Source: Boswellia sacra
Taxonomy: Eukaryota > Streptophyta > Magnoliopsida > Sapindales > Burseraceae
Assembly (NCBI GenBank): GCA_013180625.2
Contig: SNVD02000468.1
Span: 62,001 to 126,000 of the forward strand
Reading direction: 5' to 3'
DNA: 64,000 bases
How positions within the stretch are numbered: the first letter of the stretch is position 1; every line of letters starts with the position of its first letter. Below are positions 12,357 through 23,851 of this stretch, in pieces. The translations under genes were made by a program, and so were the position numbers. A model generated the notes under the pieces. The model ran no database searches. It saw nothing but the letters and a program-made list of their open reading frames with translations, and was not told the origin of the DNA.

Positions 12357-12426
12357 TTTATATGAAGATAACAGGTGTAAACCTTCTTATTTTGCCCCGT
12401 TGATTTGTAGTATCTAGAATAACCAC
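12357..12426 (-). other. Candidate internal exon inside CACTA 1
   Basis: A 70-bp segment on the minus strand bounded by a good acceptor (T-rich tract then GTAG) and a consensus donor (GTAAGC at 12356-12351). It can be read open with many Tyr, Lys and Gly residues. I do not recognise the protein. Only the splice signals and the shared strand with the 14-3-3 fragment support it. Confidence 0.3.
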
Positions 12427-13144
12427 CTACAATAAAAAAATATAATAATTTAGAATTTGTTCGGTAATGCGAATTGGTAGTGAGTTGGAATTAAATTTAT
12501 TTAATTAGTTAATTAATTTTAAATTTTATTTAATTTGCTAGGCCTATTGTGCACTTTCAAGTTTTAGTTAAATAGGTTTAGAGTAAGATAAAAGTTGACT
12601 CAATAGACTTGATTTCATAATTGGACTTAGAATTCCAAGCGTTTAACTGTAAATTTTAAAGAACTATCCTAAGGGATCGTGCTTTAGCCAACATGATGAA
12701 GAATGGGTAACATATGGACTGAATCACTCTCTAACAACCTTTATATCAGATATGGAATTACTAAAATGACTTCTCGTTAAGATAATCTTAACTTTTCTAC
12801 TAGTGAGAAGTAAAGAAAGCATAATCTTAAGTAAGTCAACACATGACAAACAATTGTATCTACAAAACATTTGTTCCTCGCTACTATTTTATTTCAATTT
12901 TGATGAAGTCAGGCACAAAGCACAATTGTCATGTTCTTGCCAATATTAAGTACTCACAATTAATCAATACTAATTCACAAGCGATCCTAAAATATCATTA
13001 TAAATCCTAGATTTGAATAAAAGTGAAGACATATCCTAAGAAAAGAAGAGAGAATATCTTCTTGGTGATAAAGTTGTTGACATAGATAGCATCCTGCTTA
13101 TCTTTTGCAAATTAAAAAAAAAAAAAGCAAAAATCATTCCATAT

Positions 13145-14108
13145 TGTTGGTTCTAGACGTGGCATGTGCATTACATATGAGTGATTTGTCATCATGTGAT
13201 AAAAATATTAAATATGGATATTTTCTTAATCACATTTATTTTACATATATGTTTTGTATTAGGAGAATTTTAATTAAACTAGGATAAGTTTTGATTTGGA
13301 ATCCTAGTTGAATAGGAATAAGTTTAGATATGGTATCATAGTTTAATATGGTATCCTAATTGAATAGGAATAAGTTGGATTTGGTATCCTTGTTGAAATA
13401 GGAAGTTTTATATTTGCATTAATTATCTCTTATTAGATTAGGATATTATTTAAGTATTCTAGTTTACTTAAGAGAGTATAATTATCACTTCCTATAATGT
13501 TTGATTTTTATCCAAACTTTCCTTATAAGTTTTATTGAGATTCTACAGAATTTTGACAAGGATTATAATTGATATCAAAAACTATATAAAGCTATCTTCA
13601 TAGCTTTTGGAGAAGTGATTCAAAACATTCAAGGCATTCAACGCAAATTGAGAGAGAGTAATCAAGAGCAAGTTTGAGTGTGTTTTTTATTTGTTTCTTA
13701 TGTCTTGTATAAAGCTTTAGGCATTGGTTAATTGTTATAGGTCGTGTGAGCTTGAGGGAGTTGAGTAATCACATGTGTCTATACCAGTTACGGGTGTTAT
13801 GTTATTCTTAACAGCGTGTTGTTAAGATAATCGTGACAGAAAGAGCAACGTCAAAAGAGTGTGTGAAGGACTATGGTTGTGATCGGGGTTGATCAAGTTT
13901 ACATAGATTAGGTTAGTGAGTGAGCGGGTGTCTACCACTGTAAAGAGTCCTAAGTCGAGTGTAAACACATACAACATAGTGGATTACAACTCTTGTTGCC
14001 CGTGGATGTAGGTTGGTTATAACCGAACCACGTAAAATTTCTGTTTCGATTTATATTACAGTTTTCTATTATATTATTCGTAACTTCCATACGCTTTAAA
14101 ACCCAACA
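13145..14108 (+). repeat. 5' LTR of Sirevirus-type element A
   Basis: The 964-bp LTR runs from TGTTGGTTCTAGACG to CCCAACA, with TG...CA ends. It closely matches 17045-18010 and is related to the diverged solo LTR at 43863-44719, sharing AGAGTCCTAAGTCGAGTG and TAAACACATACAACAT. It would hold the promoter (a candidate TATA is ACTATATAAAG near 13582) and polyadenylation signals. Confidence 0.9.
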
Positions 14109-14123
14109 ATTGGTAGCAGAGCA
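14109..14123 (+). promoter_or_regulatory. Primer-binding site of element A
   Basis: ATTGGTAGCAGAGCA starts directly after the LTR. It is one base away from the TGGTATCAGAGC complement of plant initiator tRNA-Met used by most copia elements. Confidence 0.8.
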
Positions 14124-14166
14124 GGTACACTGACATACTAGTGTAGATCAGATTTTTTTTACAGAT

Positions 14167-16023
14167 ATGGAAGGATTTCGGACAGGAGGATCGGTCACTC
14201 AACCACCATTACTTGAAGATGCAAACTATGCTTATTGAAAAGTCAAGATAAGAGCTTTCATCAAATCAATTGATGAAATAGTGTGGACGAGCATTGTTCA
14301 TGGCTGGATACCCCCAACAAAAGCCAATGACGCTGGGCAGCAGATTGAGAAACCATAGAATGAGTGGAGTGAAGCTGAATACCGGTTAGCTGGATGGAAT
14401 TCCAAAGGTATCAATGCTATTTTTAATGCTGTCAGCCTTAAATAGTTCGGATTAATTTCAAAGTGCACCATTGCAAAAGAAGCTTGGGATATCCTTGAGA
14501 TAAAGAATGAAGGTACTTAAAGGGTTAAAGAATCTAAGTTGCTTACTTTGACTTCTAAATTTGAAAACTTAGCTATGCATGAAGAAGAAACCGTTAGTGA
14601 ATTTCATACTAGACTTTGTGAAATTACTAACTCTGCTTATATGCTTGGTGAGGAATATACTGAGGCTAAAATTGTTGGTAAGATACTTAGATCTTTACTA
14701 GAAAAAATTCAGCCTAAGGTTACAGCTATCGAAGAAAGCAATAATGTGAAATTGTTGCGAGTTGATGAATTGATTGGGTCTCTTCAAGCATATGAGATGG
14801 GTTTAGAGGCAAGAAGGAGGGAAAAGAGTGTTGCATTTGTTACTTCTTTAGAAAAAGGAGAAAAAGATGACAGAAATCTTGATGATTCTGATGATGAACT
14901 TGCTCATTTGACAAAGAATTTTGTAAAATATATGAAGAAAAATCTCAAGAAGAAAAATTCAGAGATCTTTAATGCTAAAAAATTTCGTAAAGAGCCTGCA
15001 AAGAAAAATCAAGAGAAGCTTGAGAGAAAAGGTATTCAATGTTATAAATGCAACGGATTTGGGCACATTCAAACTGAGTGTCCTAATTATAAGAATAAAA
15101 GGAGTTTGTGTGCAGCATGGAGTGATGATGACTCAGAATCAGATGAAGACAACTTCAACAACTATTTAGCATTCAATGGGACTATTTCAGATAAAAAGCA
15201 AATAGTTACGTCTGACATAATTGAAGTTGTTGTGTCTAACATAACAGAACAGAACAGATTAGACATTGAGGAGTCAGATGCTGAGAAGGATGCTGAATAC
15301 TATGGAGAACTTTAGGAGGCGTATAATGCACTATATGAGATGTGGGAGAAGCAGAAAGTACAGATCAAAACTCTTCAGAATGAACAAGAAGTGCTCAAGA
15401 GTGAAATAGCATCTGCAGATGAAAAAATCATAAAACTAGAAGCTATTGTGACAAACAAGACAGTATGTATCTAGAAAATTACTGCAGAATTAGATGAGGC
15501 AAACAAGTGCATTAATCAACTCAAGATAGGCTCAACAAAGCTTGATCAAATTCTGAGTTTAGGCCATGATAACTCCATCAAACATGGGCTGGGGTATGAT
15601 GAAACGAACGGTGCTTCAACCTCAAAGACAGTGCTTGTTAAAGCTTCAAATTCCGGTAACACTTCTAACTCATGCTTTAAAAATATGACTGATTTTGCTT
15701 CTCCAATGAGTTCTTTTATTTCAAATCTAGAAAAGGTGGGAAAATTTGTTCCTACTTGCTATTTTTGTGGTGTTAAAGGTCACATTAGACCTAGGTGCTA
15801 TAAATTGTAAAATTTTTTAAAGAAAAAGGCAAGTCAGTTTAGACAGTTACATAAGAAATGACAGGATTGGGTTAAGAAACATGAAACTCACTGGAAAGTT
15901 GCTGCACTCAATGTTTCTTCAAATAATGATTGTGCTTGTTCTAAACATATGACAGAAAATGAAAAGTGCTTGAAAATTTTCAGTCAGATAAGTGATGACA
16001 AAACATGTTGTTTAGAAACTTAG
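14167..16023 (+). pseudogene. gag (plus protease start) of Sirevirus-type element A
   Basis: The frame starts at an ATG 59 bases after the LTR and is broken by several in-frame stops, for example in the first third and at 15313. The longest open part is 14539-15315. Two CCHC zinc knuckles are visible: CYKCNGFGHIQTEC near 15040 and CYFCGVKGHIRPRC near 15757, with a Lys/Glu-rich coiled-coil-like region between. The protease motif that should read DSG...HMT is changed to a CACSKHMT version near 15930, so the catalytic Asp-Ser-Gly is lost. The frame ends at 16023. Gag would form the virus-like particle; this copy cannot do so. Confidence 0.8.
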
Positions 16024-17044
16024 TGAATCAAAGATTATCTACACTAAGCATGTTTCGACCTGTTCATATAAAGCACTAAGATGCACTGAGATTTGAAAAC
16101 TGAGAAAGGACATTGGCACTTATCAGTTACTTAAATTATAAAGTTTTCAGTTATGTTGTTTATATCTGTTGCATCATTAGTCTATTTATAATTAAAGCAT
16201 GCTTGAGCTGTTTTATTGGTATAATTTTGCTGGTAATTTCATGTCAAATACAGAGAGGGCTACCAATATATGATGTATGAAAGCCATCCATTGAGAGTAA
16301 CTTCAATGTATCTTAGAAATATGTTGAGGTCACCCACTCAAATGAAAAAGAGCTACCTCTATACATGTGTGAAAGCTACTATATTAATTCAGAAAATTCA
16401 CATTGAGATTAACTTTTATGTGTGTAAGAAGCATGTTTAAGTTGATCACTCATTTGAATTAAATGAAAAAATAATATTTATGCTTGATGTTTATCCACAG
16501 CTCGGATACATACTTGGTTATAAAAGATTATATGATGTCCAGATATTTCTGTTATGTGAATTTCGACTGTTTTTCATTACGGTTTACATAACTTCTGATC
16601 AATACTGTATGTCTGACTCAGTTTAATCTTTTTAAGTGTATTTTGACGTGTCAGAAAGTTCCAAGTCAGCAAGATTGATTTGAGAGGGAATTTGTTCAGA
16701 TGCAGGAGTATTTGATTTAATTAGTTCCTTGGTTTTTAAAATTTTTTCACATTTATACACAATTTGAAAAAGTGAACATTTAGTAAGGGGGAGTTTTGTT
16801 TGTCATTTTAATTTTCTTTTATACTTTGGCACTTGTTCAGAAAATAAGAGGGAGAAGTATGGATGTTTTTGGTGTTATTTGGTTGTTTCTTTGTTTTTTA
16901 TAGGTTGTCATTGTAGTTTCTTTGTTTTTCATAGGTTGTCATTATAGTCTTTGTTTAAGTGTTTCATTTTAGTTGCATTACATGTACTCATGCATTTTTT
17001 TCAACATTTAGATGTTTTCATCACAAGATGCCAAAAGGGGAGAT
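16024..17044 (+). other. Non-coding internal tail of element A
   Basis: No pol coding is left here. The region ends in repeated purine-rich tracts (AAGGGGGAG near 16785, AAGAGGGAGAAG near 16848, CCAAAAGGGGAGATTG at 17031-17046). Multiple polypurine-like tracts near the 3' end are a described trait of Sireviruses. Confidence 0.6.
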
Positions 17045-18010
17045 TGTTGGTTCTAGACGTGGCATGTGCATTGCATATGAGTGATTTGTCATCACATCAT
17101 GTGATAAAAACATTAAATATGGATATTTTCCTAATCACATTTATTTTACATATATGTTTTGTATTAAGAGAATTTTAATTAAACTAGGATAAGTTTGGAT
17201 TTGGAATCCTAGTTGAATAGAAATAAGTTTGGATATGGTATCCTAGTTTGATATGGTATCTTAATTGAATAGGAATAAGTTGGATTTGGTATCCTTGTTG
17301 AAATAGGAAGTTTTATATTTGCATTAATTATCTCTTATTAGATTAGGATATTATTTAAGTATTCTAGTTTACTTAAGAAAGTATAATTATCAATTCCCAT
17401 AATATTTGATTGTTATCCAAAATTTCCTTATAATTTTTATTGAGATTCTACAGGATTTTGACAAGGATTATAATTGATATCAAAAACTATATAAAGCTAT
17501 CTTCATAGCTTTTGGAGAGGTGATTCAAGACATTCAAGGTATTCAACGCAAATTGAGAGAGAGCAATCAAGAGCAAGTTTGAGTGCGTTTTTTATTTGTT
17601 TCTTATGTCTTGTATAAAGCCTTAGGAATTGGTTAATTGTTATAGGTCGTGTGAGCCTGAGAGAGTTGAGTAATCACATGTGTCTATACCAGTTACGGGT
17701 ATTATGTTATTCTTAACGTGTTGTTAAGATAATCGTGACAGAAAGAGCAACGTCAGAAGAGGGTGTGAAGGACTATGGTTGTGATCGGGGTTGATCAAGT
17801 TTACATAGATTAGGTTAGTGAGTGAGCAGGTGTCTACCACTATAAAGAGTCTTAAGTCGAGTGTAAACATATACAACATAGTGGATTGTAACTCTTGTTG
17901 CCCGTGGATGTAGGCTGATTATAACCAACCCACGTAAAATTTCTGTTTCTATTTATATTATAGTTTTATGTTATATTATTTGTAACTTTCATACGCTGCA
18001 AAATCCAACA
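17045..18010 (+). repeat. 3' LTR of Sirevirus-type element A
   Basis: This 966-bp copy of the 5' LTR starts TGTTGGTTCTAGACG and ends ATCCAACA, followed by the target duplication CATAT. It differs from the 5' copy by scattered substitutions and a few small indels. Confidence 0.9.
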
Positions 18011-19774
18011 CATATGAACATTGCAAAATAAAGCAATATATGCAAATCAATATATTAATTTGTGTCTAGTACCATTAAACAAGAAATACTTCGGCAAAGC
18101 AAAGGAAAAAAGTTCTTTTTTAATTATTCATGAACTTTGTGTTTGTGCATGGGCTTAATTTAATTAGTTAATTACTTTCAATGTTGCCATCATCATTGTA
18201 GATTTGACATTAACCGATATTTAAAGGTATTTTCAGAAAAAGACGAACAAGGAAAAACGAAATTGAACACAAAGCATTAATGAATTGAAATGACAAGCAT
18301 AAATTATTATTAAATTCACTCAAACATTAATTATAAGCTTTAACAGTTTTGAAAGTATTATGGTCATTATTATTTTAAAGTTCAACTTATATAATTACCA
18401 CGTAGAGGTGCAACGCAAGAGGGTAAATAAATTTTTCAACCTGCATAAAGTGGTGGCCCTTCATATTTATCTTTATTGTATTATCTTCACAAATTTAAAA
18501 AGAAAGCATTAAATTAATAAAATAAAAGCAAAGTTGAGTCAGTGTTTACATTTTCCATCATGATTTCCTCTACTTTTCGTCTTTTACCTAAAAGAAATAG
18601 TCTTATAAAATCACATCCAATTCCATTCCATTTCAAATTTTTTATAGTAATAGTAAAAACCTTCATGGGCCAAGCTAATCTTCAGAAGACTCTTCCTTAA
18701 ATAATGAGACCATACATGGAACAGTACTTTAATTAAGACTGTTCGTGCCCTTTTGACGACCAAGTCACAATGGCAACAATGTCGCTATGGTGGCAAACGC
18801 GATTTTAGCTAGGATTCTCCCACTATGAAATCATTAAAAAATGTAAATGGAGTGGCCTAAACTATTTTCTAACATCGAGGAAAAGAATATAGAATTCTGC
18901 AAATTAAAACCTTGAAAACAGAATATTTGCATTATTTTTTCTTCTTCTAACAAGCAAAAAGCTCCTAAATAAGCATCAATTTTTTAAGACATAGCAAGCA
19001 TCATAACAAAAATAAGCAGAACTTGACAGATTACCTTTGCCATAGCAGTTCATGAAAATTGAACCTGAAACTTTGAGAATGCTCGTTCATAAAACAAGGC
19101 CCACAAATTACTTTGCTAAACCATTCATTGCATACTCTTAAAAATTAAAATAGTATAACATAATAACTGGACCACACACCACAAAAGCATGGTTTCAAAA
19201 CAACAATTATCAATAAGTAATAAAACAACAACTATGACATGATTATTACTAACTCCTTTTATTGCCTTTTAACTTTAACTAAACCCGGTGTACACTAACT
19301 CCCTCCTAACTGTTTGGTTAACACATCATTAATTATGACATTAACGGTTCCAAAAATTAAAACCCTTTAATCTAACCGTAAAGAGGAAACAACATCTAAA
19401 CCAAATGAATCTGCTTATCTCAATTTAACTGCCTGAAATATTGGATTTAAACAACAATAAGAGGTCTTATAACTCAATTAAAAACCGAGAATTAACAATA
19501 AGAGGAAATCTATGATGATTATAAACAACTTGCGACAACCAAATAGAGACTAATATGAATCTCTAAAATTTGAGCAAACCTATATACAAAAACATCCCAA
19601 AATTAACAATAATAAACGACAAGCATCCAACAACACCCCTAATGTACACATCTCAAACAACTCAATACATGAATTCAAAAATGAAAACAAATAACTCACA
19701 CTCGAAGATATCAAACAAACACATTTTTCACAACCAGAAACAATCACATATCAGAGATTGAGACAAAGTCAAAC

Positions 19775-20163
19775 CTGAACGGCTTTGTAAGCTTTTACCT
19801 TGTGCTCGACAGTGACTTTTCTCTCATCAGCAGTCTTGAACTCAGCCAAGTAGCGATAATAATCTCCTGTATCTTCAAATAAAACACCTTCAAATCAGAT
19901 GCGGGAGTGGCTGGAACCAATTTCCCATCCAAAAGCTTCAAGATCCCACCCAGATCTCGATCAACTCCTTGACAATCTTGGACCTGTCGTCGTGGATCAT
20001 GGCAACATGGCTCTGGTTGTCGCGCGACTTCTTCTTATGCTCAATGGAGGAGACGATTATCCATTATGTTGACGAAGTCGACGACCTTCTCCATGTACTG
20101 GAATATCTCCTCATAGTGCTCGATCTACTTGGCCAACATGGCCTTATAGATGTACTCGTCGTG
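19775..20163 (-). pseudogene. 14-3-3 gene fragment captured by CACTA 1
   Basis: The minus strand reads through recognisable 14-3-3 segments in three frames: HDEYIYKAMLAK then IEHYEE (helix 1-2 region), SIEHKKKSRDNQ then VAMIHDDRSKI (the RIISSIEQKEESRGN region), GGILKLLDGKLVP then SDLKVFYLK, and GDYYRYLAEFKT then AYKAVQ. 14-3-3 proteins bind phosphoserine motifs as dimers. The segment between the helix 2 end and SIEHK is missing, and there is an internal TAG plus frameshifts. It ends at AYKAVQ followed by GTTTGA, which fits a splice donor at an exon boundary after YKAAQ in plant 14-3-3 genes, so genomic rather than processed sequence was captured. No binding protein can be made. Confidence 0.85.
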
Positions 20164-20649
20164 GGGACATGGGGAGATGAAGATGGAGCTACCATTCGAT
20201 CTACACGGACTATGCACAATCAAAGATGAAGATAAGGAACGTGAAATTAGCAATAAGATAGATTGGGGATTAGCTATTAGAAAGGATACGAGAGACAAGG
20301 AGCGTTTATGAAAGTGTACTAACGAAAGTTTTATTGCGGTTCCTTACAAAGTTTTGTAGATATCTTAATTTTTACTATAGGTCTGGTTGCCTGCTATAGA
20401 TTTATGTCTTTTACTGCATTTATTGGAGGTGCAGTCAAAGCTTGGTTTTCTAGTAGTGAGACAAAGTAATTAAATGCCTTACTTCATCGATTTATTCCAC
20501 CAAGCACCCAAAAAAAAAAAAAGTTCTTCAACTAACATATATTTAATTTCTAGAATCATAACCATTAAAGCACACATAATTTGGCCATCACATGAAGAAA
20601 AAGAAGAAGGGATTATCAGTGGCAGCACAAGAGAGTTCCAAAAGATCAA

Positions 20650-21910
20650 ACAACTAAACAGGAAAAACAAGGCACACCTAGCCTCGATAATTTAAAGCAA
20701 ATATCAATTTTTTTGTACTCTTCACCATCAATGGCCACTCCAATCACTTGCTTAAGGGTGACAATTCCACATTCCTTCAAGAACAAAGTCAACAAATTCT
20801 TTGAGAAACTGCTCACCGATGCCACTTCGCTCTGCTAACCCGTAACCGGGGTGGAATGAGAGCTCCTCAGATTCCGAAACACAATCTTAAGTAAATTATT
20901 ATATTCTTTATCCTTGAATGTGTTCTGAATTATTTCATAATCAGTTGTCCATTCCGCTCTCTTATCTTTGATTTCCTCTGTATCAGTCATGTAATATTGG
21001 TGCATTCTTGCATCATCAAACCGCGTATCACTATAAATAAATAGCCTTTTTATCATTTGGTCTTCGTTCACACTCGCCTCAGCCGCAAGTTCCAATATTC
21101 TATCAACAACTTTGAGCAAATCGGTGTTGCAACTCCACTCCATGTTCCTTACAAATTCCGTTTTGGACTTGAGAGCGTCTCCCTCTATCAAATGAATCTC
21201 GGGCCTCTCACTGAATGTAATCACCTTCCCTTTCCAGGCCTCCTTACTAAGTTCTGAAGCCAATAAACCAAGAGGAACAGAAACTTCCATCAGAATCCCT
21301 GACATGCTCCCCGAAACAGCACAAATAGCTAGACAATTTTTCAGAACCATTATTGACCACTGAAGTTTAGCCACCTTCTCACCTTTCTCGTCATTGGACG
21401 ACTCGATTATCTCATGGGGAAGCAAAGCTCTTGCGGCAATCTTTTCCTTCCACTCTTCATATCCTCATGATACTTACCAAATCTTTCATGATCACGCTTT
21501 ATAAACAAGCCCTTGTAATTTTTCATTGCAACAGAAGCAATCCTATTGTAGGGCAAAAAATTCCACTGCTTTGCACTCATGTATAACTCAGGCAATTGAA
21601 GAATATTATGCAAAGGCATAAGGACTTGCTTTCTTAATCTCTCTTTCACCCTATACATTTAATGTGCCTCTTCAAGATTCTCATAATCCTTATCACAATC
21701 TCTAGGGAAAGCCCTTTTGGCGATCCCCTCGTAAAGCAAGATTGTTCCATCATACGAAGAGTCAATAGATGGACACTATTTGGCTGCAAGACTGATCTTG
21801 GAAAGCTCATTAGAGTTCATATAATTGATATCAGCTTTTAGAAGATCAGCGAAAGCATCACAAACACGATGAAATAAAAATCTATAACTAGAATCCGAAC
21901 TGAACTTTTC
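20650..21910 (-). pseudogene. DUF2828 / vWA-like protein pseudogene, 3' part
   Basis: On the minus strand this matches plant DUF2828 proteins, whose C-terminal half has a von Willebrand A-like fold. Landmarks in order are YRFLFHRV, the segment LRKQVLMPLH, PELYMSAKQW and LPYNRIASVAMKNYK, then LPHEIIESSND, the MIDAS region CAVSGSMSG, ITFSERPEI, KTEFVRNMEW and IKRLFIYSD. Family members have CDVSGSMSG; here the metal-binding Asp is Ala. Stops interrupt it near 21,779, at 21,660 and at 20,851, with a frameshift around 21,410. It joins the 5' part at 23043-23851 once the 1.1-kb insertion is set aside. DUF2828 function is unknown; this copy is dead. Confidence 0.85.
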
Positions 21911-21913
21911 TAA

Positions 21914-23039
21914 GGGGGTGTTTGGTATGGTGGTTTGATTGCTTGGGATTGGGAATATGAAGACTAACCCATGTTTGGTTTACGGGGTAATCCCAAGCCC
22001 TTCAAACATGAGAGTTTAACATTGCTGAGAAAGTGAAACCCGCCCCTCTACAGACAAAAACGCGAAATCCCTAAGCCCTTCGTCGTTCCTCTTCTTCAAC
22101 CACAACGCTTCCTCTTCTCCAACCACAATGCAAATCAAGCTGCATCTCCACAGGTTTGTGTTTTTTCCAACTTCGTTCTGCCTTCTTTACAGTCTTTTAT
22201 TTACAAATGAAATAACTTCACATATCCTTTTTCCTCTCTCTCTCTATACAGACATTGCTCAACTCGTTATGGGTGTTGTGAATGATTATAAAGTGGGTGA
22301 TGATGTGCTTGGTTTTGAAGATGGGAAATGGTGAAAACTGATGAAGAACAACCATCTTTATCAATCAAGAGTTGTTGTTAATGTTGGTTCACTCCAGCGA
22401 ATCCACCATAACCAGGCTACGTTTCTATAACTTAGAGATGGAGAAGATGAGAGAACAGTAAATTAAAAAACCAAAAGCCTTCTTCGGTGTATTAGGTATT
22501 TTAGAGAAGTGAAAACAGATTTGAACACCTAACTCTAGCTAGCTAGTGTGAGAGAACTGGAAAGAGAATAGAGAGATTGGCTACAGACAGATAAAGGCTG
22601 CTACATGGAAGACATTATCCAATTGTCCCGATAGACAAAAATTCTTTTGTTTAACTCCCTAAGATTATTAAATTCATGAATCTAGCTCATAAAAAATTTT
22701 TAACTCCCTAAGATTTTTTTAAAAAAATTATAATAATTTTAAAAAAATTGGTTATTTATATTTAATTTTAAAATATTCAAAATTATTATCCTTATAAATT
22801 TTTAATTTTTTTATTGCATACTAGAATATAAAAAAAATATCTTTTATATATTAAAAAAATTTTAATTCTAAAATTTACTTATTTTTTGACCAAATGTATC
22901 ACAATTTTATATATAATCAAACACAATAATTTGATTTCCTCATAAATAAAATTTTTATAAATAATCAAATATAGTAATATTTTTATTATGAAATAGATTC
23001 TTATATTCTAATTTTTTAGAAATATGATACCTATTTCCG
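21914..23039. mobile_element. Harbinger/Tourist-like insertion in the DUF2828 pseudogene
   Basis: An insertion of about 1.13 kb splits the DUF2828 reading frame. The left end GGGGGTGTTTGGTATGG resembles PIF/Harbinger terminal repeats (GGG/TGTTTGGT type), and TAA occurs on both sides (21911-21913 and 23040-23042), the expected 3-bp target duplication. The right end (ATACCTATTTCCG) is only weakly complementary, so it is eroded or the end is misplaced. The right half (22640-23000) is very AT-rich. Short open frames inside are not recognisable. Confidence 0.55.
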
Positions 23040-23042
23040 TAA

Positions 23043-23851
23043 AGCTAAATTCCGTATTAAACGCCACTGAAGCTTTTCTTGTCTTAGCAATCACTCGTTC
23101 TTTCCTCAAAGCTCGAGCCCTTTCCTTCTGCTTTTCCACGTCAACTACCGGAACCTTTTTTCCTTCCCTTTTTTTTTTTTTCTCAACAGCTGTTTCCATC
23201 AACCCCTCGTTTTGATATTTTTCATACGAGTCCACGTTCTACCCCTCATTTCATCCGAGACCTTATTTTATCCCCCTCGTTTTGATTTTTTTCATCCGAG
23301 TCCACCTTCTCCACCTCGTTTTGATTTTTGTCATCTGAGTCCTCCTTTGCGGTTTGTCTTCGTTTCTTAGGTCTCTTTCTCTCTCTCCACTCTTCTCTTT
23401 CAAGCTTACGCTTGTCTGGTCCTTCCAGGATTCGATAAAGAATCTTGGGGAGATCCTTCAAGTATCCGAAATCAACACCAATAATCGTGGCGTTCAACGC
23501 CAGCGTTTTCGGGTGACTCTTGTAACGCCAAAGCGCTGCCGCGTAGAAATTCTCTTTATCCGATTTTCCCGTCCCTCTAACGCCCCTTATATTGCATATC
23601 AGTTTCAATGCGGTTAAGGGAACGTGCGCTCACGCCGATTCCAGCCGGTAAACCACCTCCTCGCCCGGCGTATCCGGCACCACGTGGAAAAAGAAATCGA
23701 GGGACGGATTGGCAGTTAAGAGAAACGTTAAAGACAAAGTCTCCGTCAGACCCATCGGCGGTTCACCCGCCAAGCTCAAATTGTTGGTTTGGGAAACTAG
23801 TGCCTCGGTGGGGGACGCCGGAGGACCCAAAATCGGAGCTACACAAGCCAT
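23043..23851 (-). pseudogene. DUF2828 protein pseudogene, 5' part
   Basis: The minus-strand start at 23851 gives MACVAPILGPPASP, then MGLTETLSLTFL, NPSLDFFFHVVPDTP, and after an in-frame TGA (where the family has the Trp of AWAHDPLT) LKLICNIRGVRGTGKSDKE, FYAAALW, FGYLKDLPKILYRILEGPD and a Lys/Arg-rich stretch ending RKERVIAKTRKA. These are the hallmark N-terminal blocks of plant DUF2828. A GATE-like duplicated acidic stretch (DSDDKNQNE, DSDEKNQNE) marks a small in-frame repeat. The intronless layout matches functional relatives, so this was a complete gene before the stop and insertion. Confidence 0.85.

Larger units (their letters stand above)
13145..18010 (+). mobile_element. Sirevirus-type Ty1/copia element A, internally deleted
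   Basis: A complete insertion with LTRs of 964 and 966 bp and perfect 5-bp target duplications CATAT (13140-13144 and 18011-18015). A tRNA-Met-like primer site (TTGGTAGCAGAGC) follows the 5' LTR and an A/G-rich polypurine tract ending in GGGGAGAT precedes the 3' LTR. CATC...GCCAAAAGGGGAGATTG before the LTR resembles the polypurine signature described for the Sirevirus lineage of copia. The internal region codes for gag and the start of protease only; integrase, reverse transcriptase and RNase H are absent. The two LTRs are nearly identical, so insertion into CACTA 1 was recent. It must rely on enzymes from related copies to move. Confidence 0.9.
11434..20458. mobile_element. CACTA DNA transposon 1, carrying 14-3-3 gene sequence
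   Basis: The left end CACTACAAGAAAAAA and the right end TTTTCTAGTAGTG are the inverted terminal repeats typical of plant CACTA (En/Spm) elements. The first and last 250 bp hold many subterminal copies of TTTACCGCAGTTT/GCCTGCTGTAAAAG-type words, the presumed transposase-binding repeats. The flanking triplets are AAA and AGA, so the 3-bp target duplication is imperfect. Without the Sirevirus inserted at 13145-18010 the element is about 4.2 kb. No TNP2-type transposase was recognised, so it is probably non-autonomous. It carries a 14-3-3 fragment (19775-20163) and two exon-like segments near 12.1 and 12.4 kb, all on the minus strand. Confidence 0.8.

Noticed and set aside
19969..20229. An 86-codon plus-strand frame
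   Set aside because: It is the antisense of the 14-3-3 fragment; the minus strand carries the recognisable protein blocks.
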